Source of the DNA: DASUSH01 sp963785155
Lineage (GTDB): Bacteria > Actinomycetota > Thermoleophilia > Solirubrobacterales > 70-9
Length of the DNA stretch: 64,000 bases
NCBI GenBank assembly: GCA_963785155.1
Contig: CAWAUB010000007.1
Span: forward strand, 124,001 to 188,000
Direction: 5' to 3'
In this document: piece by piece, positions 26,004 to 36,369 of the stretch
Numbering within the stretch: position 1 is the stretch's first letter
How the letters are laid out: every line of letters begins with the position of its first letter
Program-made: the position numbers and the translations under genes
The notes under the pieces: generated by a model
What the model was told of the DNA's origin: nothing
The model's database searches: none
Seen by the model: the letters and a program-made list of their open reading frames with translations, nothing else

Positions 26004-26546
26004 TTGGAGCCCATCGCCATCGAGGACGAGAAGGAGCTCACCGCCGAGGAGCGCGCTCGTCGCGAGGCTGAGGCCGAGGAACGCGCCGCGCGGGAGGCCG
26101 AGGCGACCGCCGACACCGACGAGCCCGAGACCCAGCGCAAGGCCGCCGAGGTTCCTGCCGACGCACGGATCCAGGCCACCGGCAAGCGCAAGAGCGCGAT
26201 CGCCCGCGTCGTCCTGACCGCCGGCACCGGCGAGATCCAGGTCAACCGCAAGCCGGTTGACGAGTACTTCCCACGACCGCGTGACCAGGTCGTTGCTCGC
26301 CAGGCGCTCGTCACCGCGGGCTACGAGTCGAGCGTCGACGTCAAGGTCCGCGTCCACGGTGGTGGCATCGCCGGCCAGGCCGGCGCCGTTCGCCACGGGA
26401 TCGCCCGCGCGCTGACCGAGGTCGACCCGGAGCTTCGCCGAGACCTGAAGCGCCGGGGACTCCTGACTCGCGACGCTCGTGAGAAGGAACGACGGAAGGC
26501 AGGCCTCAAGAAGGCCCGTAAGCGCCCGCAGTTCTCCAAGCGCTGA
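26004..26546 (+). CDS. rpsI: 30S ribosomal protein S9
   Basis: The intact frame gives 180 residues. S9 proper starts near residue 56 (IQATGKRKSAIARVVLTAGTG) and continues with VNRKPVDEYFPRP, VHGGGIAGQAGAVRHGIARAL and the basic tail RDAREKERRKAGLKKARKRPQFSKR-type sequence, whose final K-R reaches the P-site tRNA in other bacteria. The first 55 residues are a charged helix (repeats of EERARREAEAEERA type), not part of the usual S9 fold. ATG 26004 is only the first ATG after the break upstream; the true start may be 25644. Confidence 0.9.
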   Translation: MEPIAIEDEKELTAEERARREAEAEERAAREAEATADTDEPETQRKAAEVPADARIQATGKRKSAIARVVLTAGTGEIQVNRKPVDEYFPRPRDQVVARQALVTAGYESSVDVKVRVHGGGIAGQAGAVRHGIARALTEVDPELRRDLKRRGLLTRDAREKERRKAGLKKARKRPQFSKR

Positions 26547-26554
26547 GTCCTTCC

Positions 26555-27871
26555 ATGCCGGAACGCAAGCTCTTCGGCACCGACGGCGTGCGGGGGCCGG
26601 TCGGGGAGCTGTTGACGCCGGAGCTGGCGACCGCGCTCGGCCGCGCTGCGGCGGAGACGAGCGGCGCCGAGCGTCCCCAGGTCCTGGTCCTGCGCGACAC
26701 GCGCGAGTCCGGGCCGATGCTGGAGTCCGCTCTCGCGGCCGGGGTCGCGGCGGCCGGTGGCGACGCGTTGCTCGGCGGCGTCCTGCCGAGCGCTGCGGCG
26801 TCGATCCTCGTCCGCCGCCACGGGCTCGATGTCGGCGTCGTCGTCTCCGCCTCACACAACCCGTGGAGCGACAACGGGATCAAGTTCTTCGGCCGCGACG
26901 GGGTCAAGCTCGGCGACGACCGGGAGGCCGAGATCGAGGCAAAGCTCGACGAGCCGGCCCGGGCGGCTGCGGTCGGGCGCGTGCGCAAGCTCGAGGGCGC
27001 CCTCGACGACTACCTGCGCGAGATCGAGTCCGTCTTCCGGCTGGACCTGAGCGGCCGTTCCGTCCTGCTCGACTGCGCGAACGGCGCCGCGGTTCGCGCC
27101 GGCCCGGCCGCCTTCCGTCGCTTCGGCGCCGACGTCGAGGTGATCGCCGACGAGCCGGACGGGCGCAATATCAACGAGAACTGCGGCTCGACCCATATCG
27201 ACGCGCTCGCCGAGCGGCTGTCGGCCTCAAGGGCCGAGATCGGCTTCGCGTTCGACGGCGACGCGGACCGAGTGCTCGCCGTCGACCGTGAGGGCAACGT
27301 CCGCGATGGCGATGAGATCGTCGCCCTCGCCGCGACCCACCTGCGCGATTCGGGGCGCGAGCCCGGCGGGACGGCGGTCACGGTGATGACGAATTACGGC
27401 TTCCACAGCGCGATGGAGGAGCGCGGGATCGAGGTGGCGACGACGAAGGTCGGCGACCGTTACGTGATCGAGGAGCTGCTCGAGCGCGGCTGGACGATCG
27501 GCGGCGAGCAGTCCGGTCACGTGATCTGGACCGAGTTCGCGCCCACCGGCGACGGGATCGCCGCCGCGCTGCTCGTGATGGACGCGCTCGGCGACCGCGA
27601 CCTGACCCAGGTGAAGCCGTTCGAGAAGCTTCCGCAGCGACTCGAGAACGTCCGCATCGCCGACCGCGGCGCGCTCGATGACGCCACGGCGCTCTGGAAG
27701 GCCGTGGAGGACGAGGGCGCCGCTCTGGAGGGCCGCGGCCGCGTGCTCGTCCGGCCGTCCGGCACCGAGCCCCTGGTGCGCATCATGGTCGAGGCGCCGA
27801 CCACCGAAGAGTGCGATCAGGTCCTCGCCAGGCTCGTGGAAGTGGCCCACCGGGAGCTCGGCAGCCAATAG
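26555..27871 (+). CDS. glmM: phosphoglucosamine mutase
   Basis: Interconverts glucosamine 6-phosphate and glucosamine 1-phosphate for UDP-GlcNAc and peptidoglycan synthesis. A 438-residue alpha-D-phosphohexomutase with RKLFGTDGVRGPVGE at the N-terminus, the phosphoserine loop VVVSASHNPWSDNGIKFF, the metal loop FAFDGDADRVLAVD, the sugar-binding GGEQSGHVIW and the phosphate-binding VRPSGTEPLVRIMVE. All catalytic motifs are intact. It starts 8 bases after rpsI and precedes glmS, the order seen in many Gram-positives. Confidence 0.96.
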   Translation: MPERKLFGTDGVRGPVGELLTPELATALGRAAAETSGAERPQVLVLRDTRESGPMLESALAAGVAAAGGDALLGGVLPSAAASILVRRHGLDVGVVVSASHNPWSDNGIKFFGRDGVKLGDDREAEIEAKLDEPARAAAVGRVRKLEGALDDYLREIESVFRLDLSGRSVLLDCANGAAVRAGPAAFRRFGADVEVIADEPDGRNINENCGSTHIDALAERLSASRAEIGFAFDGDADRVLAVDREGNVRDGDEIVALAATHLRDSGREPGGTAVTVMTNYGFHSAMEERGIEVATTKVGDRYVIEELLERGWTIGGEQSGHVIWTEFAPTGDGIAAALLVMDALGDRDLTQVKPFEKLPQRLENVRIADRGALDDATALWKAVEDEGAALEGRGRVLVRPSGTEPLVRIMVEAPTTEECDQVLARLVEVAHRELGSQ

Positions 27872-27960
27872 GGCCAGGCCCCGGCCGGGCACCCCCACCT
27901 CAGCTACCCTTTGTTTGTTCTCGGGGGCCGGGCGGTCCCTGCGTTCCTTCCCAGCCAATC

Positions 27961-29842
27961 ATGTGTGGAATCGTCGGATATGTGGGCCGGCGGCCGTGTC
28001 GCGATCTCCTGATCGCTGGTCTCGAAAAGCTTGAATATCGAGGCTACGACTCGGCCGGAATCTCCCTGCTCGAAAACGGCCACATCGACACCGTTCGCGC
28101 GGTCGGCAACCTCGCCAACCTGCGTGAGGCCGTGGTCGCGGCTCGGAATGGCCACGGCGCCGAAGGCTCGGTTGCCGTCGCGACCGGCAACGGCGGCGAT
28201 GAGGCCAAGATCGGCCTCGCCCACACCCGCTGGGCGACGCACGGCAGGGTCACGGAGGAGAACGCCCACCCTCACGGCGATTGCAGCGACGGGATCCACA
28301 TCGTCCTGAACGGGATCGTCGAGAATCACGCCGAGCTTCGCGCCGACCTGGAGGCCGACGGCCACCACTTCACGAGTGAGACCGACGCCGAGATCGTCGC
28401 TCACCTGATCGAACGCCACTACGACGGCGATCTGACGCTGGCGGTCCGCGCGGCCTTCGCTGACCTGCGCGGCCACTACGCCTTCGTCGCGATGCACGTC
28501 GACCATCCCGACCTGCTGGTCGGCGCCCGCAAGGAATGCCCGCTGATCGTCGGCATCGGCGAGGACGAGGCGTTCCTCGCATCTGCGATCCCCGCCTTCC
28601 TGCGCGAGACCCGCAACGTCCTGCAGATCGAGAGCGACGAGATCGTCACGATCGATTCCGACGGGGCCACGATCACCGACCCGGCCGGGGACCCGATCGA
28701 GCGCGAGATCGAGGAGGTCACCTGGGACGAGGACGCCGCGGAGAAGGGCGGCTATCCCACCTTCATGATGAAGGAGATCCACGAGCAGCCCGAGGCGGTT
28801 GCCGAGACGATCGCCGACCGTCTGCCCGGCCTCGACGGCGTCGACCTGAGCGAGGTCGACCTCGATGAGGACTTCGCCCGCTCGGTCAGCCGGATCGTGA
28901 TCGTCGCCTGCGGCACCTCCTACCACGCCGGCCTCGTCGGCCGCTACGCGCTGGAGCTCTGGACGCGGATCCCGATCGAGATGGACATCGCCTCGGAGTA
29001 CCGCTACCGCGACCCTGTCGTCTCCGAGAAGGACCTCGTGATCGGCATCACCCAGTCCGGTGAGACGGCGGACACGCTCGCCGCGATGCGGCTCGCCAAG
29101 GAGCGCGGCGCCAAGGTCATGGCGATCACCAACGTGATGGGAAGTCAGGCCACGCGCGACTCGGACACCACGCTCTACACCCGCGCCGGGCTCGAGATCG
29201 GCGTCGCGGCGACCAAGACATTCACCGCGCAGGTCGCCGCGATGTACCTGATCGGCCTCTGGCTCGCCCAGGTCCGCGGCACCTTCCCGGCCGAGGACGT
29301 CCGCCGGATCGTCGCCGAGCTGAAGCGGATGCCTTCGCTGATCGAGCAGACGATCGAGTCCGTCGATGAGCGGGTCCGCGCGATCGCCCGCGCCCAGGCC
29401 GACCAGCGCTTCTTCCTCTACCTCGGCCGCAACATCGGCCTGCCCGTTTGCCTCGAGGGCGCGCTCAAGTTGCGCGAGATCTCCTACATCCCGACCGACG
29501 CATACGCCGCCGGCGAGATGAAGCACGGGCCGATCGCCCTGCTCGACGAGTCGACGCCCGGTCGTCTGCGTCGCGACCGAGAGCCCGGTGCTCGACAAGG
29601 TCCTCTCGAACGTCTCCGAGGTCCGCGCGCGCGGCGCCGACGTCGTCGCGATCGCGACCGAGGGCTCGACCATGGTCGAGGACGCCGCCGACCACACGAT
29701 CTACATCCCGAAGACCGATTGGGTGCTGCAACCGCTCCTCGCGATCCTGCCGCTCCAGCTCCTCGCCTATTACATCGCGCGACGCAACGGCCTGAACGTG
29801 GACCAGCCGCGCAACCTGGCGAAGACGGTCACCGTCGAGTGA
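27961..29842 (+). CDS. glmS: glutamine-fructose-6-phosphate aminotransferase, apparent frameshift
   Basis: Makes glucosamine 6-phosphate from fructose 6-phosphate and glutamine. MCGIVGYVG supplies the N-terminal nucleophile Cys2; THGRVTEENAHPH is the glutaminase core. The isomerase half has two SIS domains with ACGTSYHAGL, ITQSGETADT and LEGALKLREISYI. An extra G near 29560 (CCCG to CCCGG) breaks the frame after LLDEST; corrected, it reads VLDKVLSNVSEVRARG, then to LAKTVTVE, the canonical C-terminus. TACCCT about 50 bases upstream may be its -10. No glmS ribozyme was recognised in the leader. Confidence 0.92.
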
Positions 29843-31380
29843 AAGTCGTTCTCGCGGTCTGCGTCGCCACGGCGGCGCTCGTCCTCGCGGCATGCGGCGG
29901 TGACGACGAGACGGAGACCGAGCCGGGCCCGGACACCCTGGTCCCGGCCTCGAGCCTGATCTACGCCGAGGCCGTCCTGCAGCCCGAGGGCGAGCAGCAC
30001 ACTGCGCTCGAGACCTCGCTGGCGGCGCTGCTCGACGTAGAGGACCCGGGTGCGCTGATCATCTCCGAGCTGGACCGCCAGATCGCCGAGAGCGGCGACG
30101 ACCTTACCTACGCGACCGACATCGAGCCCTGGCTCGGCGAGCGCGGCGCGCTCTTCTTCACCGAGCTCTACGGCGATGGCTCGAGCTTTGCCGGGGAGGG
30201 GATCGAGGGCGCGTTCGTCATCCAGGCCACCGACACCGAGGCTGCTCAGGCGTTCGCCGACAAGCTCGCGGAGGACTCCGACGAGGGGGAGGACGTTGCG
30301 GTCGTCGGCGACGCGCTGGTCGCCGGATCGGAGGCCGGAGTCCAGGCGGTCGTTGACACCGAAGATGGCGGGGAGTCGCTCGCCGACGATCCCACCTACG
30401 ACTCCCTGCTCGGCGAGCAGGATGCTGCCGCGAGTCTTTTCGTCGACATCCCCGATGTGGTCGCTGCCGCCGAGGAGGCGGGCGAGCTCGAGGGGGAGGA
30501 GCTGGAGACGATCCAGAGCGCCTTCGCGGGGGTCGCCGACCAGCCGCTCACGGCGACGGTCGACGTGCAGCCGGACGGCTTCGCCTTCGATGTGTCCTAC
30601 GGCGCGGGCGATTTCCCCTTCCTGGCAGCGGCCGAGGAGTCGGCGCTCTTGCGTGAGCTGCCCATCGACACGTGGTTCGCGTTCGGGCTGGCCGGCGCCG
30701 GCGATGCGATCGGCTCGTTCGTCGAGAGCGCGGAGGACCTCGGCGTGACCGAGGATGAGCTCGAGTCCGCGCGTGAACAGTTCCGCGACGAGTTCGACCT
30801 CGAGTTCGAGGACTTCTACGAGCCGCTCGGCGATGGCGCGTTCTTCGCCAACGGCGAGGGGATCTTCGGGACCGGTGGAGGCCTGGTCTTCGAGACCGAC
30901 GATCCCGAGTCTGCGACGAAGCTGATCGTGGGCCTTCAGCGCGCCGCCGAGCGGGGGGGCGAGCAGGTCAGGCGGCTCTCGGGCGACGGAGCGTCGGGCT
31001 TCTCGGTCCAGCTCGCCGAGATTCCCGGCACGGTCAACTTCGTCGCCGGCGGCGATCGCATCGTGATCGCCTACGGCGAGGCGGCGGCGAGCGCCGCGCT
31101 CGAGCCCGACGCATCGGCCGGAACGCTTGCGGAGGCCGAGGGATTCACCACCGCCGAGACCGCGCTGGGCGAGGGCTACGACGTCACCACCTACGTCGAC
31201 TTCGCCCCGCTGGCCGAGCTCCTCAACCTCGCCGCCGCGACCGATCCCGGCCTCCAGCAGGCGCTGCCCTACCTCGAGTCCCTCGACTTCCTGATCGCCG
31301 GCTCCAGCGGGGACGGCGAGCGCGTCCACCAGCGCGCCTTCCTCGGCATCGCCGACGTGATCGTGGACCCGTCGGCATGA
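29839..31380 (+). CDS. DUF3352 domain lipoprotein
   Basis: A 513-residue secreted lipoprotein. Signal and lipobox: VVLAVCVATAALVLAACGG (LAAC). The mature protein begins with an acidic linker (DDETETEPGPD) followed by LVPASSLIYAEAVLQPEG, the DUF3352 signature, and repeats of a beta-rich module typical of the family (for example PLTATVDVQPDGFAFDVSYG, FAFGLAGAGDAIGSF). It is strongly acidic and its function is unknown. GTG at 29839 overlaps the glmS stop (GTGA), and acpS overlaps its own stop, so it is embedded in a long housekeeping operon. Confidence 0.82.
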   Translation: MKVVLAVCVATAALVLAACGGDDETETEPGPDTLVPASSLIYAEAVLQPEGEQHTALETSLAALLDVEDPGALIISELDRQIAESGDDLTYATDIEPWLGERGALFFTELYGDGSSFAGEGIEGAFVIQATDTEAAQAFADKLAEDSDEGEDVAVVGDALVAGSEAGVQAVVDTEDGGESLADDPTYDSLLGEQDAAASLFVDIPDVVAAAEEAGELEGEELETIQSAFAGVADQPLTATVDVQPDGFAFDVSYGAGDFPFLAAAEESALLRELPIDTWFAFGLAGAGDAIGSFVESAEDLGVTEDELESAREQFRDEFDLEFEDFYEPLGDGAFFANGEGIFGTGGGLVFETDDPESATKLIVGLQRAAERGGEQVRRLSGDGASGFSVQLAEIPGTVNFVAGGDRIVIAYGEAAASAALEPDASAGTLAEAEGFTTAETALGEGYDVTTYVDFAPLAELLNLAAATDPGLQQALPYLESLDFLIAGSSGDGERVHQRAFLGIADVIVDPSA

Positions 31381-31733
31381 GCACGGCTCCGGGCATCGGC
31401 ATTGACCTGATCGAGATCGAGCGGTTGGAACGCGCGCTCGAGCGCCGCCCGCGCCTGGCTGAGCGCCTCTTCACCGACGACGAGCTCGCCTACGCGAACG
31501 CCCGCCGCCGCCCCGGCCGTCACCTCGCGGCCCGCTTCGCCGCCAAGGAGGCGACGATCAAGGCGCTCGGTGGCGGAGTCGCCCCGCGTGAAGTCGAGGT
31601 CGTGGGCTCCGCGCCGCCGCGACTGGCCCTCCATGGCCAAGCCGCCGAACGCGCCCGCGGGGAGTCGCTCGACCTGAGGGTCTCCCTCACCCATTCACGG
31701 GAACTTGCGGCGGCCGTCGTTTCCTCGGCGTAG
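31377..31733 (+). CDS. acpS: holo-[acyl-carrier-protein] synthase
   Basis: A 118-residue AcpS that transfers 4'-phosphopantetheine from CoA to apo-ACP. Motifs: GIGIDLIEIERLERAL (Asp binds Mg), then FAAKEATIKALGGG (catalytic Glu/Lys) and VSLTHSRELAAAVV at the C-terminus. Length and motif spacing are normal. ATG overlaps the previous stop (ATGA). Its TAG stop also forms the first three bases of the TAGGCT -10-like element for nnr. Confidence 0.93.
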   Translation: MSTAPGIGIDLIEIERLERALERRPRLAERLFTDDELAYANARRRPGRHLAARFAAKEATIKALGGGVAPREVEVVGSAPPRLALHGQAAERARGESLDLRVSLTHSRELAAAVVSSA

Positions 31734-31744
31734 GCTCCGGCCCG

Positions 31745-33297
31745 ATGCCTATCGAGCCGTGGATGGAGGGCGTCCTCGACGCCGAGCGAATGCGCGCGGT
31801 CGACGCCTGGGCGATCGAGGATCAGGGCGTGCCGTCGCTCGAGCTGATGGAGGCCGCGGCGTCCGCGCTCGCCGAGGTGGTCCGCGAGCGAGCAACCAAC
31901 GGCCCGATCCGGGTCGTCTGCGGCAAGGGCAACAACGGCGGCGATGGCCTCGCCGCCGCCCGGCTCCTGCGGGACACCGGCCACGAGGCCGAGGTCCTGC
32001 TCCTCTGGCCCGGCTCCGAGCTCACCGGCGATGCCGCGGCCAACCTGGAGCGGCTCGGCGGCGAGGGAGTGACCGAGGTCGAGGACGGGAACCTCGCCAG
32101 CGCGCTCGAAGGCTCCGGCGCCGTCGTCGACGCGATCTTCGGCACCGGCTTCTCCGGAGCGCCACGGGCGCCGGCCGACGCCGCGATCGACGCGATCAAC
32201 GATTGCGACGCGCCGGTGATCGCTGCCGACATCGCCTCCGGGGTGGATGCGGCGAGCGGCGAGGCGGAGGGAATGGCGGTGGACGCCGAAGCCACGGTGA
32301 CCTTCCACGCCGCAAAGCTCGGCCACTGGATCGCTCCCGGCCGAGTGCTGCGCGGCGAGCTCACCGTCGCCCCGATCGGAATTCCCGGCGGCGCTCCCAC
32401 CGAGCCCGCGGCTGGGCTGATCACCCCCGCCGTGCTCGACCTCGCGCCGCGCCGCGGGCTCGACTCGACCAAGTTCAGCTCGGGCGAGGTGCTCGTCGTC
32501 GGTGGCTCGCGCGGGCTGACCGGCGCGGTCGTACTTGCGTCGAGCGCCGCGATCCGCGCGGGCGCCGGCTACGCCACCGTCGCCGTCCCGGCCGACCTGG
32601 AGGCGATCCTCGAGGTGAAGCTGACGGAGGTCATGTCGCGCGGGTTCGACGGCGCCGAGGGCCATCTGTCCGCCGCGGACGCGGACGGAAATCGTCGCGG
32701 CGGCCGAGCGCTCGCAGCGCGGTCGTCCTCGGTCCCGGAATGGGGCGCGAGGAGACGACCTTCGAGCTCGCCCGCGAGCTGGCGGCGAAGCTCGACACCC
32801 CGCTCGTGATCGACGCCGACGCGCTCAACGCCCACGCCGGCCACCTCGAATCACTGGCCGGACGGACGGCCGCGACCGTGATCACCCCGCACGAGGGCGA
32901 GCTCGCCCGGCTGCTCGAGACCGACTCCAAGGAGGTCTCCGCGCGCCGGCTCGAGCACGCGCGCGAGGCGGCGCGGCGCAGCGGCGCCATCGTCGTCCTC
33001 AAGGGCAACGACACGATCGTCTGCAGCGGCGAGGGGGAGGCCGAGCGGCTGGCGATCAACCCGCTCGCCGCTCCTGCTCTCGCGACCGCGGGCACCGGCG
33101 ACGTCCTCTCGGGAACGATCGCGGCCCTGATCGCACGTGGAATGGAGCCGTTCGCAGCGACCGCCGCCGCCGTTCACGCCCACACCCGAGCCGGAGGAAT
33201 CGCGGCGCGGGAGCACGGCGCCGAGTCGGTGATCGCGACGGATGTCGTCGCGGCGCTTCCCGCCGGGCTCGGCCCCGCGAGCGGAGCCGATGGCTGA
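31745..33297 (+). CDS. nnr: bifunctional NAD(P)H-hydrate epimerase / ADP-dependent dehydratase, two frameshifts
   Basis: Repairs hydrated NAD(P)H. The N-terminal epimerase (YjeF_N) has VVCGKGNNGGDGLAAARLL and DAIFGTGFSGAPR. The C-terminal ADP-dependent dehydratase (carbohydrate kinase-like) has VLVVGGSRGLTGAVVLA, GPGMGREETTFELAREL, ITPHEGELARLL and the end-signature AGTGDVLSGTIAALIA. Two single-base insertions near 32688 (G) and 32715 (C) move the frame twice in a 28-base stretch; removing both restores ADADEIVAAAERSSAVVLGP. TAGGCT ends 8 nt before the ATG. It overlaps alr by 8 bases. Confidence 0.88.
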
Positions 33298-34429
33298 CCA
33301 GGGAGGCGACCAGCTGCGCGCCGTCGCCCGGGTGAACCTCGGGGCGATCGAGCGCAACTGCCGCTCCCTGCGACGGGGCCTCACCGACGGGGCCGAGCTC
33401 TGCGCGGTGGTGAAGGCCGACGGGTACGGGCACGGATCGGCCCAGACGGCTCGGGCCGCGATCTCCGGCGGTGCGACCCGCCTCGCCGTCGCGACCGGTG
33501 CTGAGGCTGCAGAGATCTGCGCTGAGTTCCCCGATACGCCCGTGCTGACCATGGGCGCGCTCTCCGGACCGGAGCTCGAGCAGGCGCTGCGGGCGGGGTC
33601 GGCGATCACGGTCTGGCGAAGCGAATTCGTCCAGGCGGTATCCGACCTCGCGGAGAGCATCGGCGTGACCCCGCACGTGCACGTCAAGTACGACAGCGGC
33701 ATGGGCCGGCTCGGTGAGGCCGACCCGGCGATGGTGATGGACGTGGTCCGCAAGGTCGCCGACAACCCCCGCCTGCGGCTCACCGGGTTCTGGACCCACT
33801 TCGCGACCGCGGACGAGATGTCCGGATCCGGAAGCGGCTATTACGGCGCGCAGCTCGCCCTCTTCCGCGAGCTGGCGTCGAAGGTCCGAGCTCAGCATCC
33901 GTCGGTCGCGCTGCACGCGGCCAACTCCGCCGCGACGCTGCGCGACCCCGCCTCCCACTTCGACATGGTTCGCTGCGGGATCGCCATCTACGGCCTCGAC
34001 CCCTTCCAGGTCCACCCGAACAAGCAGGGGCTCGAGCCGGCGCTCGAGCTGCATTCCTACATCGCCGACGTGAAGCCCTTCAAGGCCGGGGCGAGCGCCG
34101 GCTACGGTCGCCGCTGGGCCGCCGGCCGGGAGACGCGGATCGGCGTGCTCCCGATCGGCTACGGCGACGGGGTGCGCCGCGACCTGACCAACAACGCCGA
34201 GCTGCTCGTCGGCGGCCGCCGGGTACCCCTGGTCGGCACGGTCTCGATGGACAACATCACCGTCGACCTCGGCACCGCGCCCGGGATCGACCGCGGCGCG
34301 CCGGCGGTCCTGATCGGGGCTCAGGGCAGCGACCGGATCCTCTGCGAGGAGGTCGCACGCCGACTGGGGACGATCAATTACGAGGTGACCTGCGGGATCT
34401 CGAGCCGGGTGCCGCGGGAGTACAGGTGA
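33290..34429 (+). CDS. alr: alanine racemase
   Basis: PLP enzyme making D-alanine for peptidoglycan. 379 residues, normal length. The PLP lysine is in AVVKADGYGHG, near residue 39. HVKYDSGMGRLG and DMVRCGIAIYGLDP are conserved barrel segments, and the C-terminal domain supplies the catalytic tyrosine in ASAGYGRRW and LPIGYGDGVRRDL, then GTVSMDNITVDLG. ATG chosen at 33290 overlaps nnr. Its stop overlaps the GTG of the next gene. Fits with acpS-nnr-alr gene order seen in many bacteria. Confidence 0.95.
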   Translation: MADQGGDQLRAVARVNLGAIERNCRSLRRGLTDGAELCAVVKADGYGHGSAQTARAAISGGATRLAVATGAEAAEICAEFPDTPVLTMGALSGPELEQALRAGSAITVWRSEFVQAVSDLAESIGVTPHVHVKYDSGMGRLGEADPAMVMDVVRKVADNPRLRLTGFWTHFATADEMSGSGSGYYGAQLALFRELASKVRAQHPSVALHAANSAATLRDPASHFDMVRCGIAIYGLDPFQVHPNKQGLEPALELHSYIADVKPFKAGASAGYGRRWAAGRETRIGVLPIGYGDGVRRDLTNNAELLVGGRRVPLVGTVSMDNITVDLGTAPGIDRGAPAVLIGAQGSDRILCEEVARRLGTINYEVTCGISSRVPREYR

Positions 34430-35872
34430 CCGACCCCCTCGCCGGCCGCCTGCGCGGATCGGAGGCGGTCGCGGCGGCGGCGGCGGCGCTTGGCGGCGCG
34501 GAGTGCTGGATCGTCGGTGGTGCCGTGCGGGAGGCGATGCTCGATCGGGAGATCACCGACCTCGACCTGGGTATCGCTGCGGGCGAGGACGAGGCCGCAA
34601 AGGCCGTCGCCCGGCAGATCGGGGGCCATGCCTTCGCCCTGTCCGAGCGCTTCGGAACCTGGCGCGTTGCCGCGCCCGAGGCGGGCTTCGGGGTCGATGT
34701 CACCCGCCTGCGCGGTGACGGCATCTCCGCCGATCTCGACGGGCGCGATTTCACCGTGAACGCGATGGCCGTCCCGCTGGCCGCGGCGGCGGAGGGGACG
34801 GCCGGCGATGCTCTGATCGATCCGCACGGCGGTCGCGACGATCTCGACGCCCGCTCGCTGCGAGCCGTTTCGCCGACGAGTTTCTCCGACGACCCGCTCC
34901 GCGTCCTGCGCGCGGCGCGATTCGCCGCCGCCCTCGCAATGGAGCTGGCCGAGCCGACCGCGGAGGCCGCCCGGGCGGAAGCGCCCCGCGCCGGAGAGCC
35001 CGCGGGCGAGCGCCAACTTGCGGAGCTCGAGGCGATGCTCTCCGGGCCCGACCCGGCCCGGGGGATCGAGGTTCTCGACGAGCTGCACGCGATACCGGCG
35101 GTGCTGCCGGAGCTCGAGCAGCTGCGCGGTGTGGCCCAGAACCCGTACCACCACCTCGACGCGTTCGGCCACACGCTCGAGGTCCTGCGGAGGGTCGTCG
35201 AAGTCGAGCGCGACCTCCCGGCCTTCGCCGGCGAGCACGCCGACTCGATCGAGGCGGTTCTCGCCGAGCCGCTCGCCGACGGCTTCACCCGCCGCGGCGC
35301 GCTTCGCCTCGGCGCGCTCGTCCACGACCTCGGCAAACCGGAGACCCGCAGCGTCAATGACGACGGGCGCGTCCTCTTCCTCGGCCACGACCGCGCCGGC
35401 GCCCGGATCGCGGGGGAGATGTGCGATCGCCTGCGGACGTCGCGGCGGCTGTGCTGCCTACCTCGAGTTGATCTGCCTCGAGCACCTGCGGCTGGGATTC
35501 CTCGTCCACTCGCGGCCGCTGGGCCGCCGCGAAGTCTTCGAGTATCTGGACGCGACCGAGCCCGATGCGATCGACGTCACCCTGCTGACCGTCGCCGACC
35601 GCCTCGCGACCCAGGGGGAGAAGACCCGCCGAGAGGCGATCGACGCCCACCTCGAGCTCGCCCAGCAGATGCTTGGCGAGGCGCTCCAATGGCGCGCCGC
35701 GGGTGCTCCTCGGGCGCCGATCGCGGGCGACGAGCTCGCCGCCGAGCTTGGCATCGAGCCCGGCCCGGAGCTCGGCCGGCTGCTGCGGGAATTGGCCGCA
35801 GCGTCCTTCGCGGGAGAGGTGGCGAGCCGAGATGACGCGGTCGCGAAGGCCCGCGGACTGATCTCTGGTTAG
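34426..35872 (+). CDS. cca: CCA tRNA nucleotidyltransferase / poly(A) polymerase family, apparent frameshift
   Basis: Class II nucleotidyltransferase with an HD domain. N-terminal head: WIVGGAVREAMLDREITDLDLG holds the GG, RE and DxD metal residues; LDGRDFTVNAMA is motif B-like; DDPLRVLRAARFAA is the basic motif. The HD hydrolase part has LGALVHDLGKPETR. An extra T near 35452 breaks the frame after CDRLRTSRRL; corrected, it reads AAYLELICLEHLRLGFLVH and runs to TAG at 35870-35872. GTG overlaps the alr stop. The enzyme adds or repairs the 3' CCA of tRNAs. Confidence 0.85.
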
Positions 35873-35883
35873 AGCCCCGACCA

Positions 35884-36363
35884 ATGAATCGCCGAATCCT
35901 CAGCTCCGCTGCCGGTTCGGCTGGATCTCATCCGCATGAGATGCACGAGGACCCCACCCGGCGGATGCCCAGCGGCGGTGGCTACGAGGGCCAGCCCCCG
36001 GCGGGCGGAGGCGGCTACGACCAGCCCCCGGGCGGTGGCTATCAGCAGCAACCCGGCGGCTACGGGCAGGAGCCACCCGGTGGCGGCGGGATGAGCGGCT
36101 CGATGAAGGCGCTCCTGATCCTGCTCGCGGCGCTGATCATCGGCCTGGGCGCGGCCCTCGTGATCGTCTCCATGGACGACGACGGCAAGAAGGACGAGGA
36201 GACGACCTCGTCGACCCAGACGACCTCCACCGAGACCTCGACGACGACCACGACCTCGGAGCCGACCACGACGACGTCGACGACGACCTCGACCTCGGAG
36301 CCGACGACGACGACCGTGACCGAGACCACCGAGGACGGCGGCGTATCGCCTCCCGACGAGTAG
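35884..36363 (+). CDS. proline/glycine-rich single-pass membrane protein with Thr-rich tail
   Basis: A 159-residue protein. Residues ~25-70 are Gly/Pro/Gln/Tyr-rich (GGGYEGQPPAGGGGYDQPP), a cytoplasmic disordered segment. One transmembrane helix follows (ALLILLAALIIGLGAALVIV), then an extracellular tail almost entirely Thr/Ser/Glu (TTSTETSTTTTTSEPTTT), likely wall-spanning or O-mannosylated. The start may be ATG 35884 or 35941. No family is recognised; similar layouts occur in actinobacterial membrane proteins next to HIT genes. Confidence 0.65.
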   Translation: MNRRILSSAAGSAGSHPHEMHEDPTRRMPSGGGYEGQPPAGGGGYDQPPGGGYQQQPGGYGQEPPGGGGMSGSMKALLILLAALIIGLGAALVIVSMDDDGKKDEETTSSTQTTSTETSTTTTTSEPTTTTSTTTSTSEPTTTTVTETTEDGGVSPPDE

Positions 36364-36369
36364 CGCCCG

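Noticed and set aside
27872..27960. glmS ribozyme in the glmS leader
   Set aside because: The 89-base gap lacks the conserved core and is too short for the ribozyme.
34378..35388. Long open frames antisense to cca and alr
   Set aside because: They have no family motifs and mirror the codon bias of GC-rich genes on the other strand; the same is seen opposite most genes here.
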